Shown here: positions 33,901 to 45,906 of the stretch, one piece after another
Layout of the letters: every line of letters begins with the position of its first letter
How positions within the stretch are numbered: position 1 is the stretch's first letter
NCBI GenBank assembly: GCA_032433765.1
Contig: JAVIAB010000092.1
Location: forward strand, 68,616,160 to 68,680,159
Reading direction: 5' to 3'
Source: Megaustenia siamemsis
Taxonomy: Eukaryota > Mollusca > Gastropoda > Stylommatophora > Ariophantidae
Length of the DNA stretch: 64,000 nucleotides
Notes under the pieces: model-generated
Told to the model about the DNA's origin: nothing
What the model saw: the letters and a program-made list of their open reading frames with translations, nothing else
The model's database searches: none
Position numbers and translations under genes: made by a program

Positions 33901-36420
33901 GGGCGGTGGTGATGCTATGATTGTCTGCTGAGGATAAGCGTCGTCTGGAGTCAGGCTGAAGCGGCGGTGATGTTATGATTGTCTGCTGAGGATAAGCGTC
34001 GTCTGGAGTCAGGCTGGAGCGGCGGTGATGTTATGATTGTCTACTGAGAATAAGCGTCGGCTGGAGTTAGGCTGTAGCGGCGGTGATGTTGTGATTGTCT
34101 ACTGAGGATAAGCGTCGGCTGGAGTCAGACGGGTGTTAAGCTGGGGCGGTCGTGATGTTATGATTGTCTACTGAGGATAAGCGTCGACTGGGGCTGCGGT
34201 GATGTTATGATTGTCTACTGAGGTTAAGCGTCTACTGGAGTCAGGCTGGAGCGGCGGTGATGTTATGATTGTCTACTGAGGATAAGCGTCGGCTGGAGTT
34301 AGGCTGGAGTGACGGTGATGCTATGATTGTCTACTGAGGATGAGCGTCGACTGAGGCGGCGGTGATGTTATGATTGTCTACTGAGGATAAGCGTCGGCTG
34401 GAGTCAGGATGGAGCGGCGGTGATGTTATGATTGTCTACTGAGAATAAGCGTCGGCTGGAGTTAGGCTGGAGTTAGGCTGTAGCGGCGGTGATGTTGTGA
34501 TTGTCTACTGAGGATAAGCGTGGGCTGGGGCGGCGGCAATGTTATGATTGTCTACTGAGGATAAGCGTCGACTGGGGCGGCAGTGATGTTGTGATTGTCT
34601 ACTGAAGGTAAGCGTCGGCTGGAGTTAGGCTGGGGCAGCGGTGATGTTGTGATTGTCTACTGAGGATAAGCGTCGGCTGGAGTTAGGCTGGGGCGGCGGT
34701 GATGTTATGATTGTCTACTGAGGATAAGCGTCGGCTTTAGTTAGGGTGGGGCGGCGGCGATGTTATGATTGTCTACTGAGGATAAGCGTCGACTGGGGCG
34801 GCGGTGATGTTATGATTGTCTACTGAGGTTAAGCGTCGACTGGAGTCAGGCTGGAGCGGCGGTGATGTTATGATTGTCTACTGAGGATAAGCGTCGACTG
34901 GGGCGGCGGCGATGTTATGATTGTCTACTGAGGATAAGCGTCGACTGGGGCGGCGGTGATGTTATGGTTGTCTACTGAGGTTAAGCGCCGACTGGGGCGG
35001 CGGTGATGTTATGATTGTCTACTGAGGTTAAGCGCCGACTGGGGCGGCGGTGATGTTATGGTTGTCTACTGAGGTTAAGCGCCGACTGGATCGGCGGTGA
35101 TGTTATGGTTGTCTACTGAGGTTAAGCGCCGACTGGGGCGGCGGCGATGTTATGATTGTCTACTGAGGATAAGCGTCGACTGGGGCGGCGGTGATGTTAT
35201 GATTGTCTACTGAGGTTAAGCGTCGACTGGAGTCAGGCTGGAGCGGCGGTGATGTTATGATTGTCTACTGAGGATAAGCGTCGACTGGGGCGGCGGCGAT
35301 GTTATGATTGTCTACTGAGGATAAGCGTCGACTGGGGCGGCGGTGATGTTATGGTTGTCTACTGAGGTTAAGCGCCGACTGGAGTTAGGCAGGAGTGGCG
35401 GTGATGTTATGATTGTCTACTGAGGATAAGCGTCGGCTGGGGCGGTGGTGATGTTATGGTTGTCTACTGAGGATAAGCGCCGACTGGAGTTAGGCAGGAG
35501 TGGCGGTGATGCTATGATTGTCTACTGAGGATGAGCGTCGACTGGGGCGGTGGTGATGCTATGATTGTCTGCTGAGGATGAGCGTCGACTGGGGCGGTGG
35601 TGATGCTATGATTGTCTGCTGAGGATGAGCGTCGACTGGGGCGGTGGTGATGTTATGATTGTCTGCTGAGGATGAGCGTCGACTGGGGCGGTGGTGATGC
35701 TATGATTGTCTGCTGAGGATGAGCGTCGACTGGGGCGGTGGTGATGCTATGATTGTCTGCTGAGGATAAGCGTCGTCTGGAGTCAGGCTGAAGCGGCGGT
35801 GATGTTATGATTGTCTGCTGAGGATAAGCGTCGTCTGGAGTCAGGCTGGAGCGGCGGTGATGTTATGATTGTCTACTGAGAATAAGCGTCGGCTGGAGTT
35901 AGGCTGTAGCGGCGGTGATGTTGTGATTGTCTACTGAGGATAAGCGTGGGCTGGGGCGGCGGTGATGTTGTGATTGTCTACTGAAGGTAAGCGTCGGCTG
36001 GAGTTAGGCTGGGGCGGCGGTGATGTTGTGATTGTCTACTGAAGGTAAGCGTCGGCTGGAGTTAGGCTGGGGCGGCGGTGATGTTGTGATTGTCTACTGA
36101 GGATAAGCGTCGGCTGGAGATGGCCTGGGGCGGCGGTGATGCTGTGATTGTCTACTGAGGATAAGCGTCGGCTGGAGTTAGGCTGGGGCGGCGGCGATGT
36201 TATGATTGTCTACTGAGGATAAGTGTCGACTGGGGCGGCGGTGATGTTGTGATTGTCTACTGAGGATAAGCGTCGGCTTGAGTCAGACTGGAGCGGCGGT
36301 GATGTTATGATCGTCTACTGAGGATAAGCGTCGGCTGGGGCGGGATTATGTTGTGATTTTCTACTGAAGGTAAGCGTCGGCTGGAGTTAGGCTGGGGCGG
36401 CGGTGATGTTGAGACTGTCA
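30908..36420. repeat. 47-bp minisatellite, right block, with 1.83-kb higher-order repeat
   Basis: Roughly 110 units of the same family as 18330-19587, many with ggagtcaggctgg or ggagttaggctgg inserts. Units carry point variants such as tggttgtctactgaggttaa and gtctgctgaggatgagcg. A block at about 32283-34113 is repeated almost exactly at 34114-35944, offset 1,831 bp, preserving the order of variants. No open frame or gene is implied. Confidence 0.95.
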
Positions 36421-36429
36421 TTTGAGGAT

Positions 36430-36600
36430 AAGAGGTCGGGTTCAATCCATCGATCGACGATTTCAGGGTTTGCCCAGTCTCAAATAGATTTCCTATTTTT
36501 TTTCTGAGAAAAATAAAACTTGGCGTCGTGCTGACCACATTATCCAAAAATGTTCCATTGATCACAACAATGTGGGCACTAATGTCGCATTTTATAAACT
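36430..36600 (+). mobile_element. Diverged SINE core, head lost
   Basis: The B-box-like gggttcaatccatcg is followed by gggtttgcccagtct, a tttttttctgagaaa tract and gcgtcgtgctgaccacatta. This is the same order as SINE family 1. The 5' half is missing where it meets the minisatellite end. Confidence 0.65.
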
Positions 36601-37665
36601 CCGCGGTCGAAGGAATGCTTTCTTCATTCTGGTTAGGTTATGAGGAGTAGAGAAAAGAAATTATTGGAGTGGAATGACGTATAACTGATGCCTAATGTAT
36701 ATCTTAGCAATAAAAAAGTCGGAATTAGCTTAATCTTTGATGAATTTATTTCATTTGTACTAGTGTATAATTTCATATAAATTATATACTCAGGCTGATT
36801 TTAATATTAGGTGAACCCAGACGATCAACTAGGGGCGCCGGTCTTAATTATAAATAAGAAAAGGATAGAGGGTTAAATATTTCCGATTTTTAATTCTATC
36901 AAAATAAAGAATAATTTAAAGGTAAAAACATATCGTTTGAATAGTGCATATAAAGATATATATTATTATAATTTAACTAAAATGTCACTACACCTATAAT
37001 ATACATAAATACAAGCAATGAATGAGGATGCCTACATTGTACTTGATTAATAACTTCAAATATATTTTTTTGCACCGGCCCTGTACATGTATACTCTCTA
37101 TTTGTACCATCACTAGTTCCATTTGTTGACACTTTTTTTGTGTAAGATATTCAACATTCCACTACAAATGTTATTGAAATATAAGCTATAACCTCTTTTA
37201 ATAAACTTCATTGATATATAGTACAACCAGATAAAGGCTATAGCTTTGAAATTAAACATTTCAAACACCTGTAACAAATGACTGTGTCTGTAAAAGGAAA
37301 CGTTTTCATGTGTCTATGAATGCACTGCAGTAATAAAGAAGGTATTTAACTCAGAGAGTATCGCTCATAGAGACATTGTTATTTCTTGCTGTTTACATCT
37401 CTAACCACCAGTCTTCATATTATACACACCCGCACGATATCTTTCAGGTTGAGGTTCAGACAATCGAGCGCTCAAAATCAGTAATGATTCATCAAACTTT
37501 TCGCGGAATAAGATCAAGTGATTTTTTGTTATTAGCAGTGTAGCCTAAACGATTGTCATCCGGACTGTTATCGGCTTACCTATCATTGATTATTCATCTT
37601 GGTCTCAACAAAACGTTTTCTTCTTCATTTCCCCAATTGTATTAATTATTTCTTAGTTCCCCCGA
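36601..37665. other. Unassigned AT-rich sequence
   Basis: About 1 kb of low-GC DNA without long open frames, tandem repeats or recognised mobile-element motifs. Confidence 0.5.
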
Positions 37666-37760
37666 TAAGTGGGTCCGTTAAGTGGGTCCGTTAAACGGGT
37701 CGGTTAAGTGGGTCCGTTAAGTGGGTCCGTTAAACGGGTCGGTTAGGTGGGTCCGTTAAG
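37666..37760. repeat. Short GGGTCCGTTAA tandem array
   Basis: Repeats of gtgggtccgttaa and acgggtcggttaa, alternating with about a 13-bp period over some 90 bp. Confidence 0.85.
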
Positions 37761-38039
37761 TTTACGATAAAGCAGCTCTTTGCTCCGACACATCCATCTT
37801 CGGCATGGATAGGAAACAGGCAAATAATTGTAGTGCTGCGGTAAAGCTGGTAGCAAGGAACAAGAGGTGGGGTGTAACGTACACGCCTACAAGGTATAGT
37901 GCCAGTTTTACAAAGAAGGAACACAACAAAATATTGAAGTTTCGCCCTACATGCAGCCTTTTTCAGAAAACGAGACAAACACAAACGGGCAACAAAATGT
38001 CCGTTCGTGTTTGACACGTTTTCTGAAGTAGAACCCGAG

Positions 38040-39548
38040 ACATTGCTGTCACGTGTACACAACCCAGCCCAGCTCAGGCCGTCACGTGTACACCACCCAG
38101 CCCAGCTCATGCTGTCACGTGTCACCACCCAGCCCAGCTCAGGCCGTCACCTGTACACCACCCAGCCCAGCTCAGGCCGTCACGGGTACACCACCTAGCC
38201 CAGCTCAGGCCGTCACCTGTACACCACCTAGCCCAGCTCATGCTGTCACGTGTCACCACCCAGCCCAGCTCAGGCCGTCACCTGTACACCACCCAGCCCA
38301 GCTCAGGCCGTCACGGGTACACCACCTAGCCCAGCTCAGGCCGTCACCTGTACACCACCTAGCCCAGCTCATGCTGTCACGTGTCACCACCCAGCCCAGC
38401 TCAGGCCGTCACCTGTACACCACCCAGCCCAGCTCATGCTGTCACGTGTCACCACCCAGCCCAGCTCAGGCCGTCACGGGTACACCACCTAGCCCAGCTC
38501 AGGCCGTCACGGGTACACCACCTAGCCCAGCTCAGGCCGTCACGGGTACACCACCTAGCCCAGCTCAGGCCGTCACCTGTACACCACCTAGCCCAGCTCA
38601 GGCCGTCACCTGTACACCACCTAGCCCAGCTCAGGCCGTCACCTGTACACCACCTAGCCCAGCTCAGGCCGTCACCTGTACACCACCTAGCCCAGCTCAG
38701 GCCGTCACCTGTACACCACCTAGCCCAGCTCAGGCCGTCACCTGTACACCACCTAGCCCAGCTCAGGCCGTTAAGTGTCACCACCCAGCCCAGCTCAGGC
38801 CGTCACCTGTACACCACCTAGCCCAGCTCAGGCCGTCACCTGTACACCACCCAGCCCAGCTCAGGCCGTCACCTGTACACCACCTAGCCCAGCTCAGGCC
38901 GTCACCTGTACACCACCTAGCCCAGCTCAGGCCGTCACCTGTACACCACCTAGCCCAGCTCAGGCCGTCACCTGTACACCACCTAGCCCAGCTCAGGCCG
39001 TCACCTGTACACCACCTAGCCCAGCTCAGGCCGTCACGGGTACACCACCTAGCCCAGCTCAGGCCGTCACGGGTACACCACCTAGCCCAGCTCAGGCCGT
39101 CACGGGTACACCACCCAGCCCAGCTCAGGCCGTCACCTGTACACCACCCAGCCCAGCTCAGGCCGTCACGGGTACACCACCTAGCCCAGCTCAGGCCGTT
39201 AAGTGTCACCACCCAGCCCAGCTCAGGCCGTCACGTGTACACCACCCAGCCCAGCTCAGGCCGTCACGTGTACACAACCCAACCCAGCTCAGGCCCACAC
39301 GTGTACACCACCCAGCCCAGCTTAGGCCGTCACGTGTCACCACCCAGCCAAGCTCAGGCCGTCACATGTACACCACCCATCCCAGCTCAGGCCGTCACGT
39401 ATCACCACCCAGCCCTGCTCAGGCCGTCACGTGTATATCACCCAGCCCAGCTCAGGTCGTCACGTGTCACCACCCAACCCAGCTCAGGCCGTCACGTGTA
39501 CACCACCCAGCCCAGCTCAGGCCGTCACGTGTCACCACCCAGCCCAAT
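38040..39548. repeat. 33-bp minisatellite rich in CANNTG motifs
   Basis: About 45 copies of a unit containing cacctagcccagctcaggcc and gtcacctgtaca. The gtcacgtgt form is common at both ends of the array, while inner units carry gtcacctgt or gtcacgggt. Some units are 30 bp. Several frames are open on both strands (the longest 532 codons), as expected for a unit length divisible by three. I do not regard them as genes. Confidence 0.95.
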
Positions 39549-39774
39549 CCTCAATCTTGTCATCACACAGTTATCCCCCCCCCTCCCCCGTAACAAAATA
39601 TTCCTTTTATTTTCATGGCAAAAACGGGTGATTGTTTTCTCCTTATATTGATATTAAATCTCCTATTAATAAATTAATTTAGATGTTATTCTTTCATGTA
39701 TTTATCTGTTTACTCAGCATTCTTCACATGTTTGTGATCTTCAATTATTTGCTTGCCTACTGTTCGATTGTCCA

Positions 39775-39852
39775 TAATTTACTTCCATATGTCAGGATTT
39801 GGTATAAATAACACCGATGAACCTTTTCTCTTCTCGATTGTCAAAAGTGTGT
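39775..39852 (-). pseudogene. Short diverged RTE-like fragment
   Basis: ttacttccatatgtcaggat and caccgatgaaccttttctc match the minus-strand fragment near 58745-58800 (gcttccataggtcagaattg). Both correspond to the YGCES region of a LINE related to family A. Confidence 0.5.
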
Positions 39853-41013
39853 TGTGTATGATTAATGATCTACAAAAGACCAAAGATATTCACCAGGAAC
39901 ACATGGCTTACTTTGAAGTTTTCGTCGTAGATTATATTCTTGCTTCATAAATAATGTTCACTTCTACGAGTGAAAATGAGTTACAAGAAATGTTAGACAT
40001 TATAGTGAAAGAAAGCAAAAATAAAGGACTCAGCCTTAATTGCAAAAAGACAGAAATTATGGTAACAACTAAGAAAAAGACATCACCTCAGTGCAAAATA
40101 AAGACAAATGGAACAATATTAAAACAGGTAAATGAATTTAAATAATTGGGAACTTTGTTAACTACAGACGGAAGATGTACAACAGAGGTGAGTTGCAGAA
40201 TGGCTCAGGCAAAAGCATGAGGGTTTTAAAAAAATTAGGAAGATACCATGCAATCCATTTTTTACAATCATCATCATCAACTAGTGCCTTCTCCGCAACG
40301 AAGGTAGGCTAACATGGAGCGCCATTCTGCTCTGTCTCTTGCTTTGATGGTGCATGGTTGTCATAGGCTGATTTGTCCATCTTTTGATGTTACTCGTCCA
40401 TGTTAGTCTTGGTCTGCATCTGCCTCTTTTACCTTGTATTTTCCCCTCCAGGATTACTTTTAGCAGGCTGTTGTGTCTTTTAACATGGCCCAAAAATCGC
40501 ATTTGTCTTGTTTGAATTATGCTTAGTAGTTCTCTTTTCATTTTTAGTTGTTTTAAGACTTCATCGTTTGTTTTCTTTTCCTTTCATACAATTCTACTTA
40601 TTCTTCTATATATCCACATTTTAAAGGCTTCGATTCTCTGTTCTGTTTTCTTGTCTAATGTCCATGTTTCTTCACCATATAGGAATATTGAGAAGATGTA
40701 ACATTTTGCTATTCTTAGTTTTAGCCCTGGTGTTATTTGTTTTGATGTTAGAATGTTCTTCATGACATTAAAATTACTTTTTGCCATTCCTACTCTTTTA
40801 TTTATTTCAATTGTACATTTTCCATCACTAGTTATAGTACGTCCGAGGTAGTTATAGTTCTGAACTGTCTCCGGGTCTATTCCTTCTATTTTGATATCCA
40901 CTTGTGGGTTTTGAGTATCTTCTTTGTTATGATCTTAGTTTTAGTATTTTTGATATTCATATCTAGTCCATATTTTTTGCTTGTCATGTTTATTTCATTA
41001 AGTAATTGTTGTA

Positions 41014-41735
41014 TTACAAAATATACATGGAAAACAAACCAGTAGAAGAGATCGATCACTTTATCTATCTTGGAAGTCACATTGATCGAGAAGGGGATAC
41101 AAGCAAAGAAATTAGAATCAGAATAGCTAAGCAGCAATGTCTTTCAGAAGCCTTGAAAAGTTGTGGAAATCAAAACTCATCAGCACAAACACAAAACTTA
41201 GACTATTCAAATCAAATGTACTATCAGCCCTTCCGTATGCGTGTGAGAGCTGGAAAACAACAAGAGATATAGAAACAAAGTTGAACGCATTCGAAAATAA
41301 ATGTCTAAGGAAAATACTTGGTATAGCGTGGAACGAATTCAATACAAACGAGGAAGTTAGAGAAATCGCCAATCAACCACTAATATCTTCAGCAATAAAG
41401 AAAAGACGACGGTCATATGTTGGACATATGATGAGAAGAGATAATAACCGAATAGCAAAGCAAGCCCTAATATGGGAAACAACAGGTAAGAGAAAAAGAG
41501 GAAGACCCAGAGAGACACTGAGAAGAACATTGATGAGAGAGGCAAGAGCAGCAGGATTCGGCTCCCTCAATGAGATAGAGCTGCTTGCACAGAACAGAGA
41601 CAAATGGCGAGATTTGATAAAATATCTTTAAAAGAATTGAAAACTGCTAGAACAAAAATTCAGATAAGAGAAGGAGTATCTTGGTCTACGCCCTATGGGC
41701 GGCTACGGCTCGAAAGGTCAATAGATAGATAGAAG
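41014..41735 (+). pseudogene. LINE family C 3' fragment nested in LINE B
   Basis: It encodes VEEIDHFIYLGSHIDREGD, then after a frame change LSALPYACESWKTT, YVGHMMRRDNNRIAKQAL and TGKRKRGRPRETLRR, with a stop at 41629-41631. The tail is a short (ATAG)n. The 7-bp duplication TGTTGTA flanks it (41007-41013, 41736-41742). It is the youngest or second-youngest layer of this nest. Divergence from A and B is clear. Confidence 0.85.
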
Positions 41736-42098
41736 TGTTGTAGATCTTTAGGATTTTCTGCTAGCAGTACAGTATTGTCAGCATATCTTAGGTTATTGAT
41801 TATCTTTCCATTAATTTGTAGGCCTGGCATCTCTATGATGTTTTTTAAAGATCAGCTCAGTGTATAGATTGAACAAGCTTGGTGATAGGATGCACCCCTG
41901 TCTTACTCCTCTTTTTATATCTCTTATATCATTATAGAGTTTTCTTTGTTATATTTTATTATTGCTGTTTGCTCCCAGTATAGATTACATATTAGTCGTA
42001 TGTCCATGTCATCTAGATGTATCTCTTTTAGGCATTCTATAAATTGTTTGTGGTGTACTCTATCAAAAGCCTTCGTGTAGTCTATGCAGCAGGCATAT

Positions 42099-42309
42099 TT
42101 TTTTTTTTTTGGGGGGGGGGGGGGGGGGTTAAGGCAAAGAAATGCACATGAATGCATAAAAATGCGAAGCTGCAGTAAAGCTGAATGTGAGGGAAAATTG
42201 AAAAAAAAAAATAGAAAAAATGGTATGTTAGAAGCTTTACGTGATTAGTAAAAACGTCTACTAATCACGTTAAGCTTTTAACATACCATTTTTTTTTTCA
42301 ATGTTCCCC
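42099..42309. mobile_element. 211-bp hairpin element nested in LINE B
   Basis: It begins with a T run and a long G run and ends with ttccccc, flanked by CATAT on both sides (42094-42098, 42310-42314). It contains a 35-bp-arm hairpin at 42215-42296 (arm includes tggtatgttagaagcttta). Removing it rejoins the LINE B reading order. A non-autonomous DNA transposon is plausible; the class is unknown. Confidence 0.55.
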
Positions 42310-43754
42310 CATATATTGGTTTGTTTACTTCTGTGTATTTTTCGATTAATGTTTTCATGCAGAATATGGCTTTTTTTGTCCCGCTATTTTTCCTAAATCC
42401 AAATTGCTGCTCATCTAATTCAGTATTGATTTTATTCTGAATCCTTCCTTGTATAACTTTTAGCAAGATTTTCGTAACATGGCTCATTAGGCTGATTGTT
42501 CTAAAGTCACTGCATTCAACTGCACCATTCGTTTTAAGCAACGCAATGAAAGTTGATGTTTTAGTTCATTTGGTATGTATCCTGTGTGGTATATGTCGTT
42601 GCATATGTCTGTAATCACTTCAATGCCAAAATCTTCTAGTGCCTGTATCATCTCTATCTGTATGCTGTCAGGTCCTGCTGCTTTTCCCTTTTTCATTGTT
42701 TTTATAGCTTTTTCCAACTCAGATTTTAAGATTGTATAGCCTGATGTACATTTTATAACTGGTTTCTTGTCTCTTTGATCCTGAAATAGTTCTGTTATAT
42801 ATTCCTGCCATCTATCTATAATATCCTTATTGTCTGTTAGCATTTTTCTTTTTTTGTCTGCAATGCATCCACCTTCTGTGGCTTTTTTATTTTTATTAGT
42901 CATTCTCTTTATTTCTGTGTGCATTCCTCTTAAGTCTTGTTTGCTTTCCATAGTTTCTATTTCTATACATTTTTTGGCTGAGCCAGTCTTCTTTTGACTT
43001 TTTGCACATTTTGCGTATCTCTTTATCTATTTTATTGTATCGGGCATTAATTATTCTTCGCTCGTCTCCTTTCTTCCATTTTTTCTAAGATGGTGTTAGT
43101 TATCCATTTTTGTGTTTTGTTCTTTTCTCTTTTGGGTAAGGTGTCGCAGGTTTCTTGTATGCTTTTCTTTATGCATTGACAATAGAAACAAGAAAAAGAG
43201 TTCTTAGATGTTATGTAGAGCCAGTCTTAACATATGGATGTGAATCATGGACAATAGGAGAACAGACAAGGAAATCACTGGAGTTTGTTGAAATGTGGTT
43301 TTACAGAAGATTGTTGAGAATACTATGGGCAGCTAAAAAGAGTAATGAAAACGTTCTGAAAAAGGTCAAAGCAAAAAGAGAGCTAATTTCCAATATTATG
43401 AAGAAACAATCATCATTTTTTGGCTATGTAATGAGAAGAGAACAGCTGGAATATATTGTAACAAATGGAAAAATTGAGGGACGAAGAGATAGAGGGAAGC
43501 AAAGAGAAAAGATACCAGACAGTTTAAGAGAACGGCTTGGCAGATAGTCAGCAACAGAAATGATAAATAACTCTCGAGATCGAAAGTTGTGGAGAGACAT
43601 AATTACCTACGTCAGCAGGCCCAGTACTTGATGATGATGATGATATATTCTTGCATATGAAATCATCATTACTGTAATTGCACTGCGTTAGTACCTGACC
43701 TCCCTTTATTTCATTATAAGCACCGTACACGAATCACGTATCACCAGCGAGGGA

Positions 43755-43997
43755 CTCTGTCATTTATTTAGTTCATATTATTTTATTGATTGTAGGTGTG
43801 TTACTGTTGTATTATTTGATTAATTGTAGGTATATTACTGTTGTATTATTTGATTGATTGTAGGTATGCTACTGTTGTAATATTTCATTGATTGTAGGTA
43901 TGTTACTATTGTATTTTTTTCGACTGAAGATTTAGTACTGTTGTATTATTTTATTGATTGTAGATATGTTACTGTTGTATTATTTTATTGATTGTAG
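43755..43997. repeat. 34/35-bp minisatellite, block 1
   Basis: Units read gtaggtatgttactgttgta and ttatttgattgatt. They are related to the units at 45480-45906 and 49669-50185. Confidence 0.88.
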
Positions 43998-45190
43998 ATA
44001 TGTATAATCTTTTGGATGGTACTAAAGTTAGAACAAGAATTTCATATAGTACAAGCAGGTTTCAGATATAGCAGAGGTACCCAGGACCACAACTTTAACA
44101 TGAGAAATATTCCTCAGAAGTGTAGGGAATACAACATAGAACTGCAGACATGCTTCATAGATTACAGAAAGGCCTTTGAGTGCGTGCAACATCATAAACT
44201 GTGGAACTTTATGCAAGATATTGACTTTCCAACACACCTAATACAACTTATTGAAACACTATTTCACGAAAAGCAACCAGCTAACAGAATAGCATTCGAA
44301 ACATAAATTTGGTTTGTAGTACAAAAAGGGGTGAGACAGGGATGCATCCTCTCTCCATACGTGTTCAACATCTGTGCTGAGAACATTATGAGAAATATCA
44401 GAAATAATGACAGATTTGCGAAGTTCGACCCTTTCACAATAAATGGCAAGATAATTCCAGAAATCAGATATGCTGGTCCCACAGTCCTCCTCTCAAACAG
44501 TACAGAAGGATTAAAAGAGACAACTGAGTGTGTTAAAAAAAACACAATGAAGAGCAAAATCTCTATCTAAACATAAAGAAAACCAATATAGTGTCCATCG
44601 ACAAACAAAAAGTCAAACCAAGATCACCATCAACAGTGAAGAACTTGATATTGTAACAGACTTTGAACATCTGGGATGTGTAGTAAATAACAATGGAGAC
44701 TGCCAGAAAGAGATCAAAAGAGGAATTACAACACACAGATTAAATGCCGTAAAGGACATGTGGCACAACACCATCAAGACAGTAAATTAAAATTACCGAG
44801 GACATGTATCTTCCCGATAGCAACATATGGTTGTGAATTATGGACAATCTCGAAAAATTGCAAGGAAGAAAATCGATTCATTCGAAACAAAATGCTACAG
44901 AAAATGCTTAAAATACCTTGGATAATGAAAAAGAGCAACGAAGACATATTAAAAGTCAAAAGATTAAAACATTAAAAAAGAGCTGACTTATAGACATCAT
45001 ATAAAATACTATGACCATGTCGAAAGACACAACGGGCTTGAAAAAACAATAATCGAAGGCATGACCCTCGGGCGACACATTAGTGGTAGACCAAGAAGAA
45101 ACTGGTTTCAAGATATCAAGGAGACCTTGAACATGACAGCAGAAAAAGTGAGAGATTTGGCTAGAGAGCGGAGATTCTTTCAGACGGGCT
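43998..45190 (+). pseudogene. LINE family F, RT-bearing fragment
   Basis: Broken frames encode AGFRYSRGTQDHNFNMRNI, CFIDYRKAFECVQHHKL, GVRQGCILSPYVFNI and a RYAGPTVLLSN box where the family has RYADDTVL. Further on come ATYGCELWTISKNCK and KSNEDILKVKRL. The catalytic Asp pair is lost, and stops are frequent after 44570. It lies within the 34-bp minisatellite. Its last 60 bases are the start of a tandem array. Confidence 0.82.
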
Positions 45191-45470
45191 GTGGCGAATG
45201 CAACGTTCTGTGGGAGATCTGACTACAGACAGAAATTCTTTCAGACGAGCTGTGGCGAATGCAACGTTCTGTGGGAGATCTGGCTACAGACAGAAATTCT
45301 TTCAGACGAGCAGTGGCGAATGCAACGTTCTGTGGGACATCTATCTGGCTAGAGACAGAGATTCTGTCAGACGGATTATGGTGAATGCAACTTTCTGTGG
45401 GGGATCTGGCTAGAAACGGAGATTCTTTCAGACGGGTTGTGGTGAAGGCAAAGTTCTGCAAAGGATATGC
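45155..45470. repeat. Tandem array of about 60 bp made from a LINE 3' end
   Basis: Units contain gattctttcagacgggctgt and ggcgaatgcaacgttctgtg, the last coding segment of LINE F. About five copies follow at 60-66 bp spacing with growing divergence. The repeat unit therefore appears to derive from a transposon terminus. Confidence 0.82.
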
Positions 45471-45474
45471 GACC

Positions 45475-45906
45475 TGATGAGTATTTCATTGATGATAGGT
45501 ATGCTACTGTGTATTATGTCATTGATGATAATTATGATACTGATGTATTATTTCATTGATGGTAGGTATGTTACTGTGTATTATGTCATTGATGATAATT
45601 ATGATACTGATGTATTATTTCATTGATGGTAGGTATGTTACTGTGTATTATGTCTTTGATGGTACGTATGTTACTGTGTATTATGTCATTGATGATAATT
45701 ATGATACTGATGCATTATTTCATTGATGGTAGGTATGTTACTGTGTATTATGTCATTGATGATAATTATGATACTGATGTATTATTTCATTGATGGTAGG
45801 TATGTTACTGTGTATTATGTCATTGATGGTACTTATGTTACTGTGTATTATGTCATTGATGATAATTATGATACTGATGCATTATTTCATTGATGGTAGG
45901 TATGTT
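45475..45906. repeat. 34-bp minisatellite, block 2
   Basis: Units such as gtatgttactgtgtattatg and tcattgatgataattatgat alternate. The block ends at the insertion of LINE G. Confidence 0.9.

Larger units (their letters stand above)
40269..43176 (-). pseudogene. LINE family B, long copy with RT domain
   Basis: Read on the minus strand, the order is a linker (ELEKAIKTMKKGKAAGPDSI), RT motifs (SLMSHVTKILLKVIQGRI; CCIDYTKAFDRVHH), a YADN active-site box near 41790 where the family has YADD, and the C-terminal YGEETWTLDKKTE and RELLSIIQTRQMRFLGH blocks. The 3' tail lies at 40269-40285. It is itself split by LINE C (41014-41735) and by a hairpin element (42099-42309). It is 5'-truncated and carries frameshifts, so it is inactive. 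Confidence 0.85.
39957..43640 (+). pseudogene. LINE family A copy split by nested insertions
   Basis: The left part (39957-40268) encodes SENELQEMLDIIVKESKNKG and GTLLTTDGRCTTEV, just after the RT active site. The right part (43179-43640) resumes with ETRKRVLRCYVEPVLTYGCE and ends in a (TGATGA) tail. The two parts join in sequence order once the intervening minus-strand LINE B (40269-43176) is ignored. A short duplication ACAAT (40264-40268, 43179-43183) marks that insertion. The copy is 5'-truncated and carries stops. Confidence 0.82.

Noticed and set aside
30908..36420. CRISPR-like regular repeats
   Set aside because: No unique spacers of constant length between conserved repeats; whole units vary together, the sequence is eukaryotic, and no cas genes exist.
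38053..39651. 532-codon open frame and other long frames in both directions
   Set aside because: They lie entirely in the 33-bp array. The period is divisible by three, so several frames are open at once.
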